NCBI GenBank assembly: GCA_018830285.1
Contig: JAHJSB010000055.1
Coordinates: 240,205 to 304,204, forward strand
DNA: 64,000 bases
Direction of reading: 5' to 3'
Source of the DNA: Alphaproteobacteria bacterium
GTDB taxonomy: Bacteria > Pseudomonadota > Alphaproteobacteria > Caulobacterales > Hyphomonadaceae
Numbering within the stretch: the stretch's first letter is position 1; each line of letters begins with the position of its first letter. Positions 25,721 through 35,018 of this stretch are shown here, piece after piece. Under the pieces are notes generated by a model. The model worked only from the letters and a program-made list of their open reading frames with translations, searched no databases and was not told the origin of the DNA. The position numbers were made by a program, and so were the translations under genes.

Positions 25721-26821
25721 TCAGTCAAATACGACAACCTGCCGGGCGACCGATCCCTTGTTGTCCTTCAGGTTCTGTAGCGCGCCGGTGAGGCCGTCGA
25801 GACCGATACGGTCGGAGACGAGATCGTCGAGATGCAGGCGGCCCTGCTGGTAGAGCGTGACCAGGCGCGGGAAATCGATCCGGAAGCGGTTTGAGCCCAT
25901 GACCGCGCCCTGCAGGCGCTTTTCCGTCACCAGCAGCTCGATGCCGGGAATCTCGATATTCACGCCGGGCGGGATCATGCCGATCACCGTCATCACGCCG
26001 CGCGGACGCATCATCATGTAGCCCTGTTCAGCGGTCAGTTTCAGGCCGACGCATTCGAACGCATAGTGCACGCCGCCATTGGTCAGGTCCTTGACCTGGG
26101 CGACCGGGTCGCCGTTCTTCGGATTGACGAAATCGGTGGCGCCGAATTTCTTCGCCATGGCCAGTTTCTCGTCCGAAAGGTCGACCGCGATGATACGCGA
26201 GGCGCCGGCTATCGCCGCGCCATTGATGGCCGACAGGCCGACTCCGCCGCAGCCGAGAATGGCCACGGTCGAACCCGGCTCGACCTTTGCGGCATGGAAG
26301 ACCGATCCGACGCCGGTAATCACGCCGCAGCCGATCAGGCAGGCGCGGTCCATCGGCATCTCCTTGTCGATCACGCAAAGCGTGTTCTCGTGCACCAGGA
26401 TCTGTTCGGCAAAGGAGGACAGGTTGAGGAATTGCGAGACCTTTTCCTTGCCGATCGACAGGCGCGGGGCCTCCGTCGGCGCACGCTTGAACTGTTCGCC
26501 ATTCACGGTGTGGCAAACCGACATGTGGCCGGTCAGGCAGAATTCGCAGGTGCCGCAGAAGGGTGACAGGATCGAGACGACGTGGTCGCCGGGCTTCACG
26601 GCGCTGACCATGGAGCCGACCTGTTCGACGATGCCGGCGCTTTCATGCCCGAGTATGACCGGCATCTCGGTCGGGAAGGCCCCGTCCCAGAAGTGCACGT
26701 CGGAATGACAGACACCCACTGCCTTGAGGCGCACGAGGACTTCGCGCGGGCCGGGCTTCGATATCGTGACGTCTTCGATCGAGAGCGGCGCATTAGGCGC
26801 GCGCATGACAGCAGCTTTCAT
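25721..26821 (-). CDS. Zinc-dependent alcohol dehydrogenase
   Basis: A 366-residue medium-chain dehydrogenase. Catalytic-zinc ligands are Cys38, His59 (with Glu60) and Cys165; the structural zinc is held by Cys89, Cys92, Cys95 and Cys103. The Rossmann motif GCGGVGLSAINGA follows near 190. It is closest in style to class III/NDMA- or NAD-linked enzymes that include formaldehyde dehydrogenases, but the substrate is not certain. It lies 109 bp after the cupin gene on the same strand and may have its own promoter. Confidence 0.88.
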   Translation of the reverse strand: MKAAVMRAPNAPLSIEDVTISKPGPREVLVRLKAVGVCHSDVHFWDGAFPTEMPVILGHESAGIVEQVGSMVSAVKPGDHVVSILSPFCGTCEFCLTGHMSVCHTVNGEQFKRAPTEAPRLSIGKEKVSQFLNLSSFAEQILVHENTLCVIDKEMPMDRACLIGCGVITGVGSVFHAAKVEPGSTVAILGCGGVGLSAINGAAIAGASRIIAVDLSDEKLAMAKKFGATDFVNPKNGDPVAQVKDLTNGGVHYAFECVGLKLTAEQGYMMMRPRGVMTVIGMIPPGVNIEIPGIELLVTEKRLQGAVMGSNRFRIDFPRLVTLYQQGRLHLDDLVSDRIGLDGLTGALQNLKDNKGSVARQVVVFD

Positions 26822-26930
26822 GGGACTTCCTCCGGGTTGGCCGCGCGCTCGTTCGCTGACGCCGCGGTCTCAGTGCGCATCATTGCCCAGAGGCCCGGTC
26901 TTGAACAGCCCGGCCCCAACGTAAGCCAGG

Positions 26931-27377
26931 TCAGTAGGGCGTACCGTCTTCGTGGAGATAGATATTGTCCGGCCCGACTTTCAAGTCGATGCCGGGATAG
27001 GCGCAGCCATCCTGGGAATCGCGGCTGCTGGCGACGAGGAAGACGAGCGGCCGGGCGCCCTCATTGCGCAGGTGGTGCGCTTCGCCGTCGGCCGGGAAAG
27101 CCGCCATCTCGCCCGGCCCCAGCGTGTACTCGCCGCAATCGGTTACGACCCGCGCCGTGCCCGAGAGAACGATGACGAACTCGTCCTCATGCGTGTGGAC
27201 ATGCATCTGGCTCGACCAGGCGCCCGGCGGGATCGTACAGAGATTGACGCATAGTGCGGTCAGGAAGCCGGCATCACCGATGCCCTGCCACTGGCGGTCC
27301 CTGACGGCAGCGGCATGGGGATCGGGATAGTTGGTGCCCGTCCGGACCGGCACCTTGGCGAGATCGATTTTCGGCAC
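26931..27377 (-). CDS. Cupin-domain protein
   Basis: A 148-residue single cupin. Motif 1 (VHTHEDEFVIVLSGTARV) holds two His and one Glu metal ligands, and motif 2 (GEMAAFPADGEAHHLRN) supplies the last His. It resembles metal-binding cupins used as small dioxygenases, isomerases or sensors; the role is unknown. It starts 6 bp after the alkaline phosphatase gene and is probably co-transcribed with it. Confidence 0.83.
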   Translation of the reverse strand: MPKIDLAKVPVRTGTNYPDPHAAAVRDRQWQGIGDAGFLTALCVNLCTIPPGAWSSQMHVHTHEDEFVIVLSGTARVVTDCGEYTLGPGEMAAFPADGEAHHLRNEGARPLVFLVASSRDSQDGCAYPGIDLKVGPDNIYLHEDGTPY

Positions 27378-27383
27378 GCGTGT

Positions 27384-28964
27384 CTACTCCGTGGCGACCA
27401 GACCGCTGGCGCGGCCCATGACATGGAAGATCTCGTTCTGCTCCATCACGCCGGAGACGAGTTCCGAGCCCGGGCCGGTGGCGAAGATGGCGACATCATC
27501 TCCGCCATGGGTTTCCGAATACATGGGCACCAGCGAGGGCTGGAGGAAATCCTTGTCGGTGGTGTCGACGTCAGACAGGTCCTCGCGGGTACAGTCTGGC
27601 TCGCCGTCTTCCAGACGGCAGCCCGTCTGGCCGCTGGCATAGGACAGGGTCGTGTAAGGCTTGCCGTCCAGGCCTTTCAGCTCGCCGCCTTCTAGTCCGG
27701 CATTGACCTTGCCGAGGATTGGATTGCCGCGCATCGGGTAGCCGGAAATCGTCATCGTATGGGAATGGTCAGCCGTGACGATAATCAGCGTGTCGTCGGC
27801 ATCGGTCATGGCGAGCGCGGCTGCGACGGCCTGGTCCAGCATGTCGGTTTCCTCAAGCGCGCGCGCGGCATTGACGCCGTGATGCGCGTGGTCGATCCGA
27901 CCCGCTTCAACCATCAGGACAAAGCCGTCCGGGTCCTGCGACAGGCGAGCGATCGCCGCTTCCGTCAACTCGACCAGCGAGGGCTCGCCTGCCGTGTCCG
28001 CGGCGCGGTCGAGCTCGTATTCCATGTGCGAGGCCTCGAACAGGCCCAGCACCCTGGCATCAGAAGCAAAGTCGATCGCGTCGAATCCGGCCTTGTCGGT
28101 GACATAGGTGTGGGCCGGCGATTTCGCGACCCATTCGGCCGCGAGGTCACGACCATCCTTGCGACCGCCTGTGCGGCCTTCATCTTCCGGGTCGGCCTCG
28201 TCGACGGTCAGGAACTGCGCCCGGCCACCGGCCATTGCCACTTCAAATCCGTCGCTCTCGGGCCATTCGATCAGCTGCCGGGCGATGTCCTTGCAGTCGC
28301 CGGCCTCGCCGCCCTTCATGTCGGCATCGTCTTCCCAGTCGCGGCTGGGCGTATGCGCATAGGCCGCTGCGGGCGTTGCATGCGTGAGGCGGGCCGTCGA
28401 GACGAGCCCCGTAGCGAGGCCTTCCCGCTCGGCCAGGACGAAAAGTGAATCGGCTTCAGTGCCCTGCGTGCTGGCGCAATTGCCGAAGCTGGCTTCCTTC
28501 AGCACGCCCAGCGTGCGCGAATTGACCTTGGCGCCGGTGACCATGGCCGTGGCGGTCGATGCGGAATCCGACACCTGCGCGTCATGGCTGTAGGTTTTCG
28601 ACAGGGCCATGTGCGGCAGCGTTTCCATTGTCAGCGTGTAGGATTCTCCGTCCACACCGCGTTTCTGGCCGGCATAGATGCGGGCGGCGGTCACGGTCGG
28701 GATGCTCATGCCGTCGCCGATGAACAGGATGACGTTCTTCGCCGGCTTCACGCCGCGCTGGTCGATGCGCGCCTGAACCGCTGCGGCGGCTGACGCATAG
28801 GACGCATCGCCTGCCTGTTGCGGCAGCAGGCCCGGCCGCAGGGGCGCGGGCGGCGTCTCCACGGTGAGCGATTCCGGCGCGGCGGGCGAGACCGCGTCGG
28901 TCGTGGTGCAGGCTGTGGAAACGAGGGCAAGGCCCGTCAGCAGGGCGGCGATGGATGTGCGCAT
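27384..28964 (-). CDS. Alkaline phosphatase, lipoprotein form
   Basis: A 526-residue phosphatase. A lipobox ending at Cys19 (ALVSTAC) predicts a lipid anchor. Metal ligand Asp84 lies in FIGDGMS, the nucleophile is Ser134 in SDSASTATA, and further zinc ligands are in RIDHAHHG and TADHSHT. These match the PhoA family, which releases phosphate from organic monoesters in the periplasm. A pho-box-like pair of repeats 49 bp upstream (29013-29030) suggests control by phosphate starvation. The long frame upstream of 28964 is only a shadow of the EamA gene. Confidence 0.92.
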   Translation of the reverse strand: MRTSIAALLTGLALVSTACTTTDAVSPAAPESLTVETPPAPLRPGLLPQQAGDASYASAAAAVQARIDQRGVKPAKNVILFIGDGMSIPTVTAARIYAGQKRGVDGESYTLTMETLPHMALSKTYSHDAQVSDSASTATAMVTGAKVNSRTLGVLKEASFGNCASTQGTEADSLFVLAEREGLATGLVSTARLTHATPAAAYAHTPSRDWEDDADMKGGEAGDCKDIARQLIEWPESDGFEVAMAGGRAQFLTVDEADPEDEGRTGGRKDGRDLAAEWVAKSPAHTYVTDKAGFDAIDFASDARVLGLFEASHMEYELDRAADTAGEPSLVELTEAAIARLSQDPDGFVLMVEAGRIDHAHHGVNAARALEETDMLDQAVAAALAMTDADDTLIIVTADHSHTMTISGYPMRGNPILGKVNAGLEGGELKGLDGKPYTTLSYASGQTGCRLEDGEPDCTREDLSDVDTTDKDFLQPSLVPMYSETHGGDDVAIFATGPGSELVSGVMEQNEIFHVMGRASGLVATE

Positions 28965-29012
28965 GTCGTGGATTCCCGAACGATTCATTTGCCACGTTGA
29001 TAGACGAGTTTT

Positions 29013-29030
29013 GTGGCAGTTTCGATGCAG
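29013..29030 (-). promoter_or_regulatory. Candidate PhoB box upstream of alkaline phosphatase
   Basis: On the minus strand CTGCATC and CTGCCAC repeat with an 11-base period, close to the PhoB pattern CTGTCAT-N4-CTGTCAT. The second half is a better match than the first. It lies 49 bp before the ATG. Confidence 0.35.
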
Positions 29031-29041
29031 TCGGCGAGAAT

Positions 29042-29959
29042 TCAGTCGATAGGCACCGGTTTTCCGCGTTGGGCGAGCCACACGCCGGCAAGAATGGCGC
29101 CCGCGCCGCCTGCCTGGAGCGCGGTGAGGGGCTCGTCGAACAGGCTCCAGGAAATGGCTGCGGCAACTACCGGCTGCACGATCACCACCACGCCGGCAAT
29201 CGCGGCGGGCGTGCGACCGAGACCTGTAATGATGAGGCCCTGTCCCATCACTTGCACGAACAATGCGAGAAAGAGCGGTGCCCGGAATCCGCCGAGGTCT
29301 GCAGGCAGGAAGGCTTCGCCGGAAACGGCGACAATGAGACCCGCGATACATATCTCGATCAGGGTCAGCCAGAAGATGGTCTCGAGGCCGCCAAGCGTGC
29401 GGCGGGCGAGTTTCGAACAGAGCATGTAACCCGACACGAGCAGCGCCGCACCCAATGCCAGCAAGTCGCCGCGTATGTCGCCCTTTCCGCCGACTTCGCC
29501 GCCGAGCGAGAGGGCCGCTGCCCCGGCGACCGCCAGAAGGATTGCGGCAAACCATGCATTTGTCGGGCGCTCCTTCAGGAACAACCAGGCCATGAAACCG
29601 ACCGAGACATTGCCGAGGTTCACGATGAACGTGGCATTCGACACGGTGGTCAGGGTCAGGCCCCAGTGCCAGAGCGCCATGTCGAGCGCGAAGAACGTGC
29701 CGGCCATCACGACGAACCGGTTCGGCAGGCGCGGCGCCCGGCGTTCGATCAGGAACACGAGCGCCAGCAGGACGGGCGCGGCGAACAGGTAGCGCCAGAA
29801 GGCAATCGCCTGTGGCCCGAGATCGTCCAGGCCCAGCCGCAACCCGATCGGCGCAAAGCCGATACACACGCCGCCGCCAAATACCATGAGCGGCCCGGTC
29901 CAGTCGTGCGCGACCGGGGGGACGACAAGGGGGGCGGGGGATTCCAGAAAGGACGTCAT
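29042..29959 (-). CDS. EamA/DMT family transporter
   Basis: A 305-residue inner-membrane protein with about ten hydrophobic segments arranged as two EamA repeats. The family hallmarks are AFWRYLFAAPVLLALVF in the first half and TALQAGGAGAILAGVWLAQR at the end. DMT proteins export or exchange metabolites such as amino acids; the substrate cannot be told from sequence. The start overlaps the gluQ stop by four bases, so the two are co-translated. The alkaline phosphatase gene follows after 77 bp. Confidence 0.85.
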   Translation of the reverse strand: MTSFLESPAPLVVPPVAHDWTGPLMVFGGGVCIGFAPIGLRLGLDDLGPQAIAFWRYLFAAPVLLALVFLIERRAPRLPNRFVVMAGTFFALDMALWHWGLTLTTVSNATFIVNLGNVSVGFMAWLFLKERPTNAWFAAILLAVAGAAALSLGGEVGGKGDIRGDLLALGAALLVSGYMLCSKLARRTLGGLETIFWLTLIEICIAGLIVAVSGEAFLPADLGGFRAPLFLALFVQVMGQGLIITGLGRTPAAIAGVVVIVQPVVAAAISWSLFDEPLTALQAGGAGAILAGVWLAQRGKPVPID

Positions 29960-30801
29960 GCGGCGGTCGTCATGGCGCGAATATCGCCCGGTGTCATCCC
30001 TTCTTCTCTGTAGGCGCGCAGCCCCTTGTCGCCGGCCCGTTTTGACAGCTTTTTCCCGTCCGGTCCGAGCAGGAGCGGGTGGAACCGGTAGAGCGGGGTC
30101 GGCCAGTCCATCAGGGCCTGGAGCAATACGTGCACACTGGTCATCTCGCGAATGTCCTCGCCGCGAATGACATGGGTAATGCCTTGCAGGGCATCGTCAT
30201 GGCAGCAGGCGAGGTGATAGCTTGCCGGCGTGTCCTTGCGGGCGAGGACGACGTCGCCGAAGGCGCCCGGGTTCGCGGGCACGGTCCGGACGCCTTTCGG
30301 GGTCTCCTCGTTGAACGCCAAAGCCTTGTAGCGGGGACCGAGCGCGCTGCGGGCCGCGCACAAGGACAGGCGCCAGGCGAATGGATGGCCCCGGTCAAGG
30401 CGCGCACTTTCCTCGGTAGGCGGCACCGGCTTGCCGATATAGGGCGCATCATCCGGATCGGCGCCCGCCGGCAGGGCAGCGGCAATTTCTCGCCGTGTCT
30501 TGAAGCAGCGATAGATCAGGCCGCGCGCCCGCAGGGCCTCAAGGATGTGGGCATAGGCGTCGAAATGCTCCGACTGCCGCCGCACCGGGCCGGACCAGTC
30601 GAGGCCCAGCCATTCGAGGTCTGACAGGATCGAGGCTTCGTATTCCGGGCGGCAGCGCGTCTGGTCGATATCCTCGATACGCAAAAGGACCTTGCCGCCT
30701 GCCGCACGTGCGCCATCCCAGACTTGAAAGGCTGATGCGGCATGCCCGAGATGCAGGTGGCCGGTCGGTGACGGCGCAAACCGGGTGACAAGACCTGTCA
30801 T
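29956..30801 (-). CDS. gluQ: Glutamyl-Q tRNA(Asp) synthetase
   Basis: A 281-residue truncated GluRS paralogue that attaches Glu to queuosine in tRNA(Asp). The signature RFAPSPTGHLHLGH (7-20) and KKLSKRAGD (near 250) carry the HIGH- and KMSKS-type motifs; the anticodon-binding domain of GluRS is absent, as expected. The zinc-binding Cys cluster seen in E. coli GluQ is reduced to a single Cys here (RCFKTRREIA), so it may not bind zinc. The next gene is the EamA transporter, overlapping by four bases. Confidence 0.92.
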   Translation of the reverse strand: MTGLVTRFAPSPTGHLHLGHAASAFQVWDGARAAGGKVLLRIEDIDQTRCRPEYEASILSDLEWLGLDWSGPVRRQSEHFDAYAHILEALRARGLIYRCFKTRREIAAALPAGADPDDAPYIGKPVPPTEESARLDRGHPFAWRLSLCAARSALGPRYKALAFNEETPKGVRTVPANPGAFGDVVLARKDTPASYHLACCHDDALQGITHVIRGEDIREMTSVHVLLQALMDWPTPLYRFHPLLLGPDGKKLSKRAGDKGLRAYREEGMTPGDIRAMTTAA

Positions 30802-30928
30802 GTTGCCCGCCCTCCCATGCCAGCCGAATGATCGATGTTAGCGCGGGATCACCCGTAATAACAGTCATTGCCTGTTGCCAGCGATCTTCAAGGCTCGTAT
30901 CGCCAAGACTTAAGAGAGGTCAATTGCC

Positions 30929-31996
30929 ATGCTGGAAGCAGGCTGGTTCACGACGGCAGAAGACTGGGTCGAAACGAACGTGTTCAGCGCCCATGAATTC
31001 GCGACTTTCGGGTTCGTGATGGCGGGGCTGCTTTGCCTCGGCCTCCTGTTCCTTCTCCTGTCGGGCGTCCGCGCACTGATGACGCGCTTGCGCAATGCAA
31101 CCGGTACGCGCGCCTTCCGTCGCAGCAAGGAGCCCGGTTACCGCATCCTGCTCGCCCGTCCGACCGGCACTGGCGCCGGACGCACTGGCAAATGGTTGAC
31201 GTCGGCGCTGGGCGACCATCTGGCCGAGTTCAATTTCGGCGCGCCTTTCCGCATCGCGGCGACCGGCCAGATCGCGGGCAATACGGACCAGAAAATCCTG
31301 GCGCAGGCGCGTCGCCGCCTCGCAGCCGCCGACGCCGACATGCTGGTCTGGGCCAGCCGCATCGACAAAGGCGACAATGGCTTGGTCGTGCAGGGCCTGT
31401 CGCGCGGCGGCGGCCTCAGGCCCGACGAAGCGCGCGCCTTCAGCATCGGCCTGCCCGGACGGTCGTCTGCGCTGGGGGGCCAGGTGCCACAGGTCGCGGC
31501 CTATCTCCTGGCGAAGAAGCTGCAGCCTGCGCTGGCCAATCCGCAGGCCTTCCGGCCGGAAAAGATGAAACTGCTCTCCGAGGCGCTCGACCGGATGCTG
31601 GCCGACAGCGAGACCGTCTCCCAGGTCGTGCGCAGCGAACTCGAAGCGGATTTCTGCGCCTCGGGCGTACATGTCGCTGAATCAACCGGCGACCTTGGCA
31701 CGCTGGACCGCGTGATCTCGCTGCGCCGCACCCATCTCGGCGCGGTGACCAATACGTCTGATCCGATGCTTGTCTCGCAGGCGCGCATGGACCTTGGCCG
31801 GGCCCTTCTGGCGCGCGCCGAAAAGCAGTTCGACCAGAAGATCGTCCAGGAAGCCATCTCCCACCTGTCTCAGGTCGTCGAGGCGCTGCGCGGCGACCCG
31901 TCGATCCAGAAAGCGCAGACAGCGTCCGACGCCATGTTCAAGGCCCAGACCATGATCGAGACCCGCAAGCGGTTCTCGATGAATTTCGGCTCCTAG
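30929..31996 (+). CDS. Membrane-anchored protein of unknown function
   Basis: A 355-residue protein. One membrane segment at about 27-47 (FVMAGLLCLGLLFLLLSGV) is followed by a basic stretch and a cytoplasmic part of about 300 residues. Residues 65-160 contain YRILLARPTGTGAG and ARRRLAAADADMLVWASRI. This alternation loosely recalls the N-terminal module of TPR/adenylate-cyclase-like proteins, but no family is assigned. The C terminus (about 260-345) is helical and may be TPR-like. Start ATG 30929 has AGAGAGG upstream. It stands alone between gluQ (divergent) and msrA (convergent). Confidence 0.75.
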   Translation: MLEAGWFTTAEDWVETNVFSAHEFATFGFVMAGLLCLGLLFLLLSGVRALMTRLRNATGTRAFRRSKEPGYRILLARPTGTGAGRTGKWLTSALGDHLAEFNFGAPFRIAATGQIAGNTDQKILAQARRRLAAADADMLVWASRIDKGDNGLVVQGLSRGGGLRPDEARAFSIGLPGRSSALGGQVPQVAAYLLAKKLQPALANPQAFRPEKMKLLSEALDRMLADSETVSQVVRSELEADFCASGVHVAESTGDLGTLDRVISLRRTHLGAVTNTSDPMLVSQARMDLGRALLARAEKQFDQKIVQEAISHLSQVVEALRGDPSIQKAQTASDAMFKAQTMIETRKRFSMNFGS

Positions 31997-32022
31997 TCCC
32001 TGGCGATACAACACCGGCACCT

Positions 32023-32060
32023 AGAGGGGCTCTCCTGCGACTTCGCTCAGGATAAGCGCT
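32023..32060 (-). repeat. Dispersed intergenic repeat, copy 1
   Basis: Read on the minus strand it contains CCTGAGCGAAGTCG flanked by AGCGCT and GAGCCCCTCT, nearly identical to the copy at 42488-42526. It lies between two convergent gene ends. Related elements with this core are scattered in many bacterial genomes. Confidence 0.65.
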
Positions 32061-32082
32061 TCGGAATTGACGTTGTGCTGGC

Positions 32083-32733
32083 CTAGACGTTCAATCCGAC
32101 CGGGCAGGACACGCCCGTGCCGCCAATGCTGCAATAGCCTGCCGGGTTCTTGGCGAGGTATTGCTGGTGATAGTCCTCGGCATAATAGAACGGTCCGAGG
32201 GGCGCGATTTCGGTGGTGATGGCGGCGCTGTGCCCGGCCTTGGCCAGCGCGCCCTGGTAGGCTGCGGCCATTTCGCGGGCGGTTTCGGCCTGTGCGTCGG
32301 ACGTCGTGTAGATCGCTGAACGGTATTGCGTGCCGACATCATTGCCCTGGCGCATGCCCTGTGTCGGGTCGTGGCTCTCGAGGAACAGCTTCACGAGGTC
32401 GCCATAGCTGATTTTCGCCGGATCGAAGACGACGCGCACGACCTCTGTATGGCCGGTCCCGCCGCTGCAGACTTCTTCATAGGTCGGGTTCGGGGTCGGG
32501 CCGCCGACATAGCCGACCGCCGTCATCCAGACGCCGTCCTGTTGCCAGAACTTGCGTTCGGCACCCCAGAAGCAGCCGAGGCCGAATATAGCCGTCTCGA
32601 AACCGTCCGGTACCGGGCCCTGAATCTCGCGGTGGAACACGAAATGCTCGTGCGCTGTCGGAATGGCGTTTGCGCGGCCCGGCAGGGCATTGGCGGCATC
32701 GGGGATCGTGGCGGGCTTTTTCGAGAACAACAT
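32083..32733 (-). CDS. msrA: Peptide-methionine (S)-S-oxide reductase
   Basis: A 216-residue MsrA. The active-site Cys54 lies in [13 protein letters not shown], followed by [29 protein letters not shown] and the C-terminal [11 protein letters not shown], all standard for the family. It reduces methionine-S-sulfoxide in proteins. Another Cys near the C terminus (VSCPVG) may serve as a resolving residue. The start at 32733 is chosen because the longer frame reads through the promoter area. No msrB is adjacent. It has an N-terminal extension of about 40 residues before the catalytic core, common in long-form MsrA. Confidence 0.95.
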   Translation of the reverse strand: MLFSKKPATIPDAANALPGRANAIPTAHEHFVFHREIQGPVPDGFETAIFGLGCFWGAERKFWQQDGVWMTAVGYVGGPTPNPTYEEVCSGGTGHTEVVRVVFDPAKISYGDLVKLFLESHDPTQGMRQGNDVGTQYRSAIYTTSDAQAETAREMAAAYQGALAKAGHSAAITTEIAPLGPFYYAEDYHQQYLAKNPAGYCSIGGTGVSCPVGLNV

Positions 32734-32844
32734 CTGGCAGTCTCCTTTATCTGGACCGAATATGGGGCGACCTCCCCTTAACGGCAATCACAGTCTTGCG
32801 AGCGGGGTAGCGATCCGCTAAGTGCCTCGCTTCGCGCGAGCGAT

Positions 32845-32934
32845 GGTGAGGTGGCCGAGTGGTCGAAGGCGCACGCCTGGAAAGTGTGTAGGCTAGCAAT
32901 AGTCTCCAGGGTTCGAATCCCTGTCTCACCGCCA
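32845..32934 (+). tRNA. tRNA-Ser (anticodon GGA)
   Basis: A 90-base class II tRNA with encoded CCA. The acceptor arms GGTGAGG and TCTCACC pair. The anticodon stem is CACGC/GTGTG with loop CTGGAAA, so the anticodon is GGA at 32879-32881. A long variable arm and the T-arm CAGGG-TTCGAAT-CCCTG follow. It reads UCC/UCU codons. Confidence 0.97.
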
Positions 32935-32963
32935 GCCCGGCCGCACGAAAGCCAGAATGTCGC

Positions 32964-33227
32964 CTAGCGCAGCTGGCTGTCCTTGCTGCCGCGGCGATTG
33001 ATGCCGGAATGGACCGTACGTTTGTCGCGCTCGGACTGACACGTTACGCATGTGCGCACGCCTGGGAGCGCCTCCCTGCGCCGGGCGGGAATGGGTTCCT
33101 CACATGCGTCGCAATGGGTTGCGCTTTCGCCCACAGGCATGCGCGCCCGCGCATTTTGCACGGCATCATTGATGCTGTCGTCGATCTGATCCTGAATGGC
33201 GCCGTCCCGCGCCCAGCCACTGGCCAT
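32964..33227 (-). CDS. DksA/TraR-type C4 zinc-finger protein
   Basis: An 87-residue protein with the C4 finger Cys39-x2-Cys42 and Cys60-x2-Cys63 (CDACEEPIPA, then RTCVTCQ), as in TraR/short DksA homologues. The N-terminal helix is DDSINDAVQNARARM. Such proteins bind the RNA polymerase secondary channel and alter promoter choice, though short chromosomal members are little studied. It lies just after the tRNA-Ser gene on the opposite strand. Confidence 0.85.
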   Translation of the reverse strand: MASGWARDGAIQDQIDDSINDAVQNARARMPVGESATHCDACEEPIPARRREALPGVRTCVTCQSERDKRTVHSGINRRGSKDSQLR

Positions 33228-33440
33228 GTCGCTGACCTCTCTGAATTTCTTGTCTAGACGGAAACATGGGGGCTGAAGCCGCTATGTCCAATGGTGCCGT
33301 CCCAGCTTGCCAGTGGCGGGATGCGCACATGCTGCTACGAGCGAACGCGTGCGCCGGGGTCGTGCAAGGCGAATCCGGGTGACAATCCCGTACGATATTT
33401 GCACTCCCCCGGGGCCGAACGAAATTCGGGGGACGTCATC

Positions 33441-35018
33441 TTGTCATTTTGGGACTTTGCGCAGCCGCGCCTCGCGCGCATTGACGGGCCTGTGCGCCAG
33501 TTTGGACCGACTCTCCTGTTTGTGCTAGCGACACTTGTTGCCCTGTCGGTATTCCGGGGCCAGATGCCGCGATTCTATCCGCACTGGGTACCCAACAGCG
33601 CGAAAATCTACCTGCCCCTGCTGGGCATGCTGGGCATGCTGGCCATCGCGATCGCCTTCTACCGGACGAAGTATACCGCGTTCGTGCCGCTCCTCAGCGC
33701 GATCCTGCGCGCTTCGGCGGTCGGGCTGACCGCGTTGCTGCTGATCGAGCGCCCCGACTATACGCTGGCCGACCCGGAGACGGCGACGCGCGCGGCCCAA
33801 TATGTCGCGCTCGGTTTCTACCTGGCAGTCGGCCTCTCTGTGCTCAGCTGGTTCCGGCCGGCCTTTATCCTGCCTGTCGTGATCTACCTGATGTCGACGC
33901 GCCTGCTGGTGGCCCAGATTTCGGGCGTGTGGATGTCGTACCTCGACACCCGCTACATGATGGACATGGCGTTCTACCTGATTGCCTTCGGGCTTATCGC
34001 GGTCAAGGCGGGTCCGAGAATCCATCCCTGACTGGCCGCACCCGAACGCCAGACCGAGATTGTCGGCGTCGTCTTCGGCCTGCACCTGGCAAACTATTTC
34101 TGGTCAGGTGTCGCCAAGCTGACGCTTGGCCCGACGCCCTGGCACTGGATGGTCGAGAATCCCACCATCAACCAGATCCCCTACACGCTCGAGAGCGGGA
34201 TCTTGCCGATCGGGCACCTGCCCTGGCTCACGGACCTGGCCTATCAGGGCTTCCATCTGTCCTATATCCCCATGAATGCGGCGATCGTCCTTGCCCAGCT
34301 CTTTGCCCTTGTCTGCGTGTTGCGGGTGGGCTGGCTGAAGATCGCGTCCCTGATGTACGAAGCGCTGCATATCGGCATCTTCATCCTTGGCGGCCTGTTC
34401 TTCTGGCCCTGGATCTGGAGCAATCTCACTGTGTGGTGGGCGGCGCGCACCGCCAAGGACGGCCTCAGTTGGAATACCAAGCTGGCCTGTATCGCCACCA
34501 CCCTGCTTGGCGCGCCGGCGCTGCACATCAATCCCGCGCCGCCGCTGGTATGGTTGGACCTGGCCGACTCCCGGCAGGTCTAAATCGAGGCCGTGACCAA
34601 GGACGGTCGGCATGTGAAAGTGCCGTCCGTTTTCTTCAGCAGCCACTCCTATTCCATGTCGCACGCCTATCTCGGCGCCCAGGCGATCATGGGCCAGTAC
34701 GACCACACGACGCTGGCCTCGAGCATGTCACTGGAACGACAGCAAAAGGATGGTCATTGCGTTGCGCCGTCGACGCTCACGCACGCAGAACCAGAAACCG
34801 CCGAAGCGCGTGAGGTGCGTGAGGCGCGGCAGAGCTATTATTTCCGCTTCCATCACCATCCGAGCAATCCCTTCCTATATAAGGCGTTCAATGCGCTATC
34901 GCTCGAAGACGTTGTCGGCTACCAGCAGGTGATCGAGTCGGTCTGTCATTCGATGGATGGCGGGCATGTCGAGAAGAAAGTGATCGCGCGAGATACGGAG
35001 TATGTAAGTGTTCTCTGA
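33441..35018 (+). pseudogene. HTTM-like polytopic membrane protein gene broken by two in-frame stops
   Basis: A single frame of 526 codons encodes a membrane protein with many hydrophobic segments. It is interrupted by TGA at 34029-34031 and TAA at 34581-34583. Sequence on both sides of each stop continues in the same frame and keeps coding character (for example VVFGLHLANYFWSGVAKLTL after the first and IEAVTKDGRHVKVPSVFFSS after the second), with no frameshift. TGG to TGA and AAA/AAG to a stop are one-base changes. The likely start is TTG 33441 after GGGGGA. The tail (FRFHHHPSNPFLYKAFNALS) and the DCC-type gene right after it resemble HTTM/DCC pairs. Recent decay, recoding or a sequence error are all possible. 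Confidence 0.65.

Noticed and set aside
27384..29867. 827-codon minus frame that would extend the alkaline phosphatase
   Set aside because: The N-terminal part is a shadow of the EamA gene; the lipoprotein signal starts at 28964.
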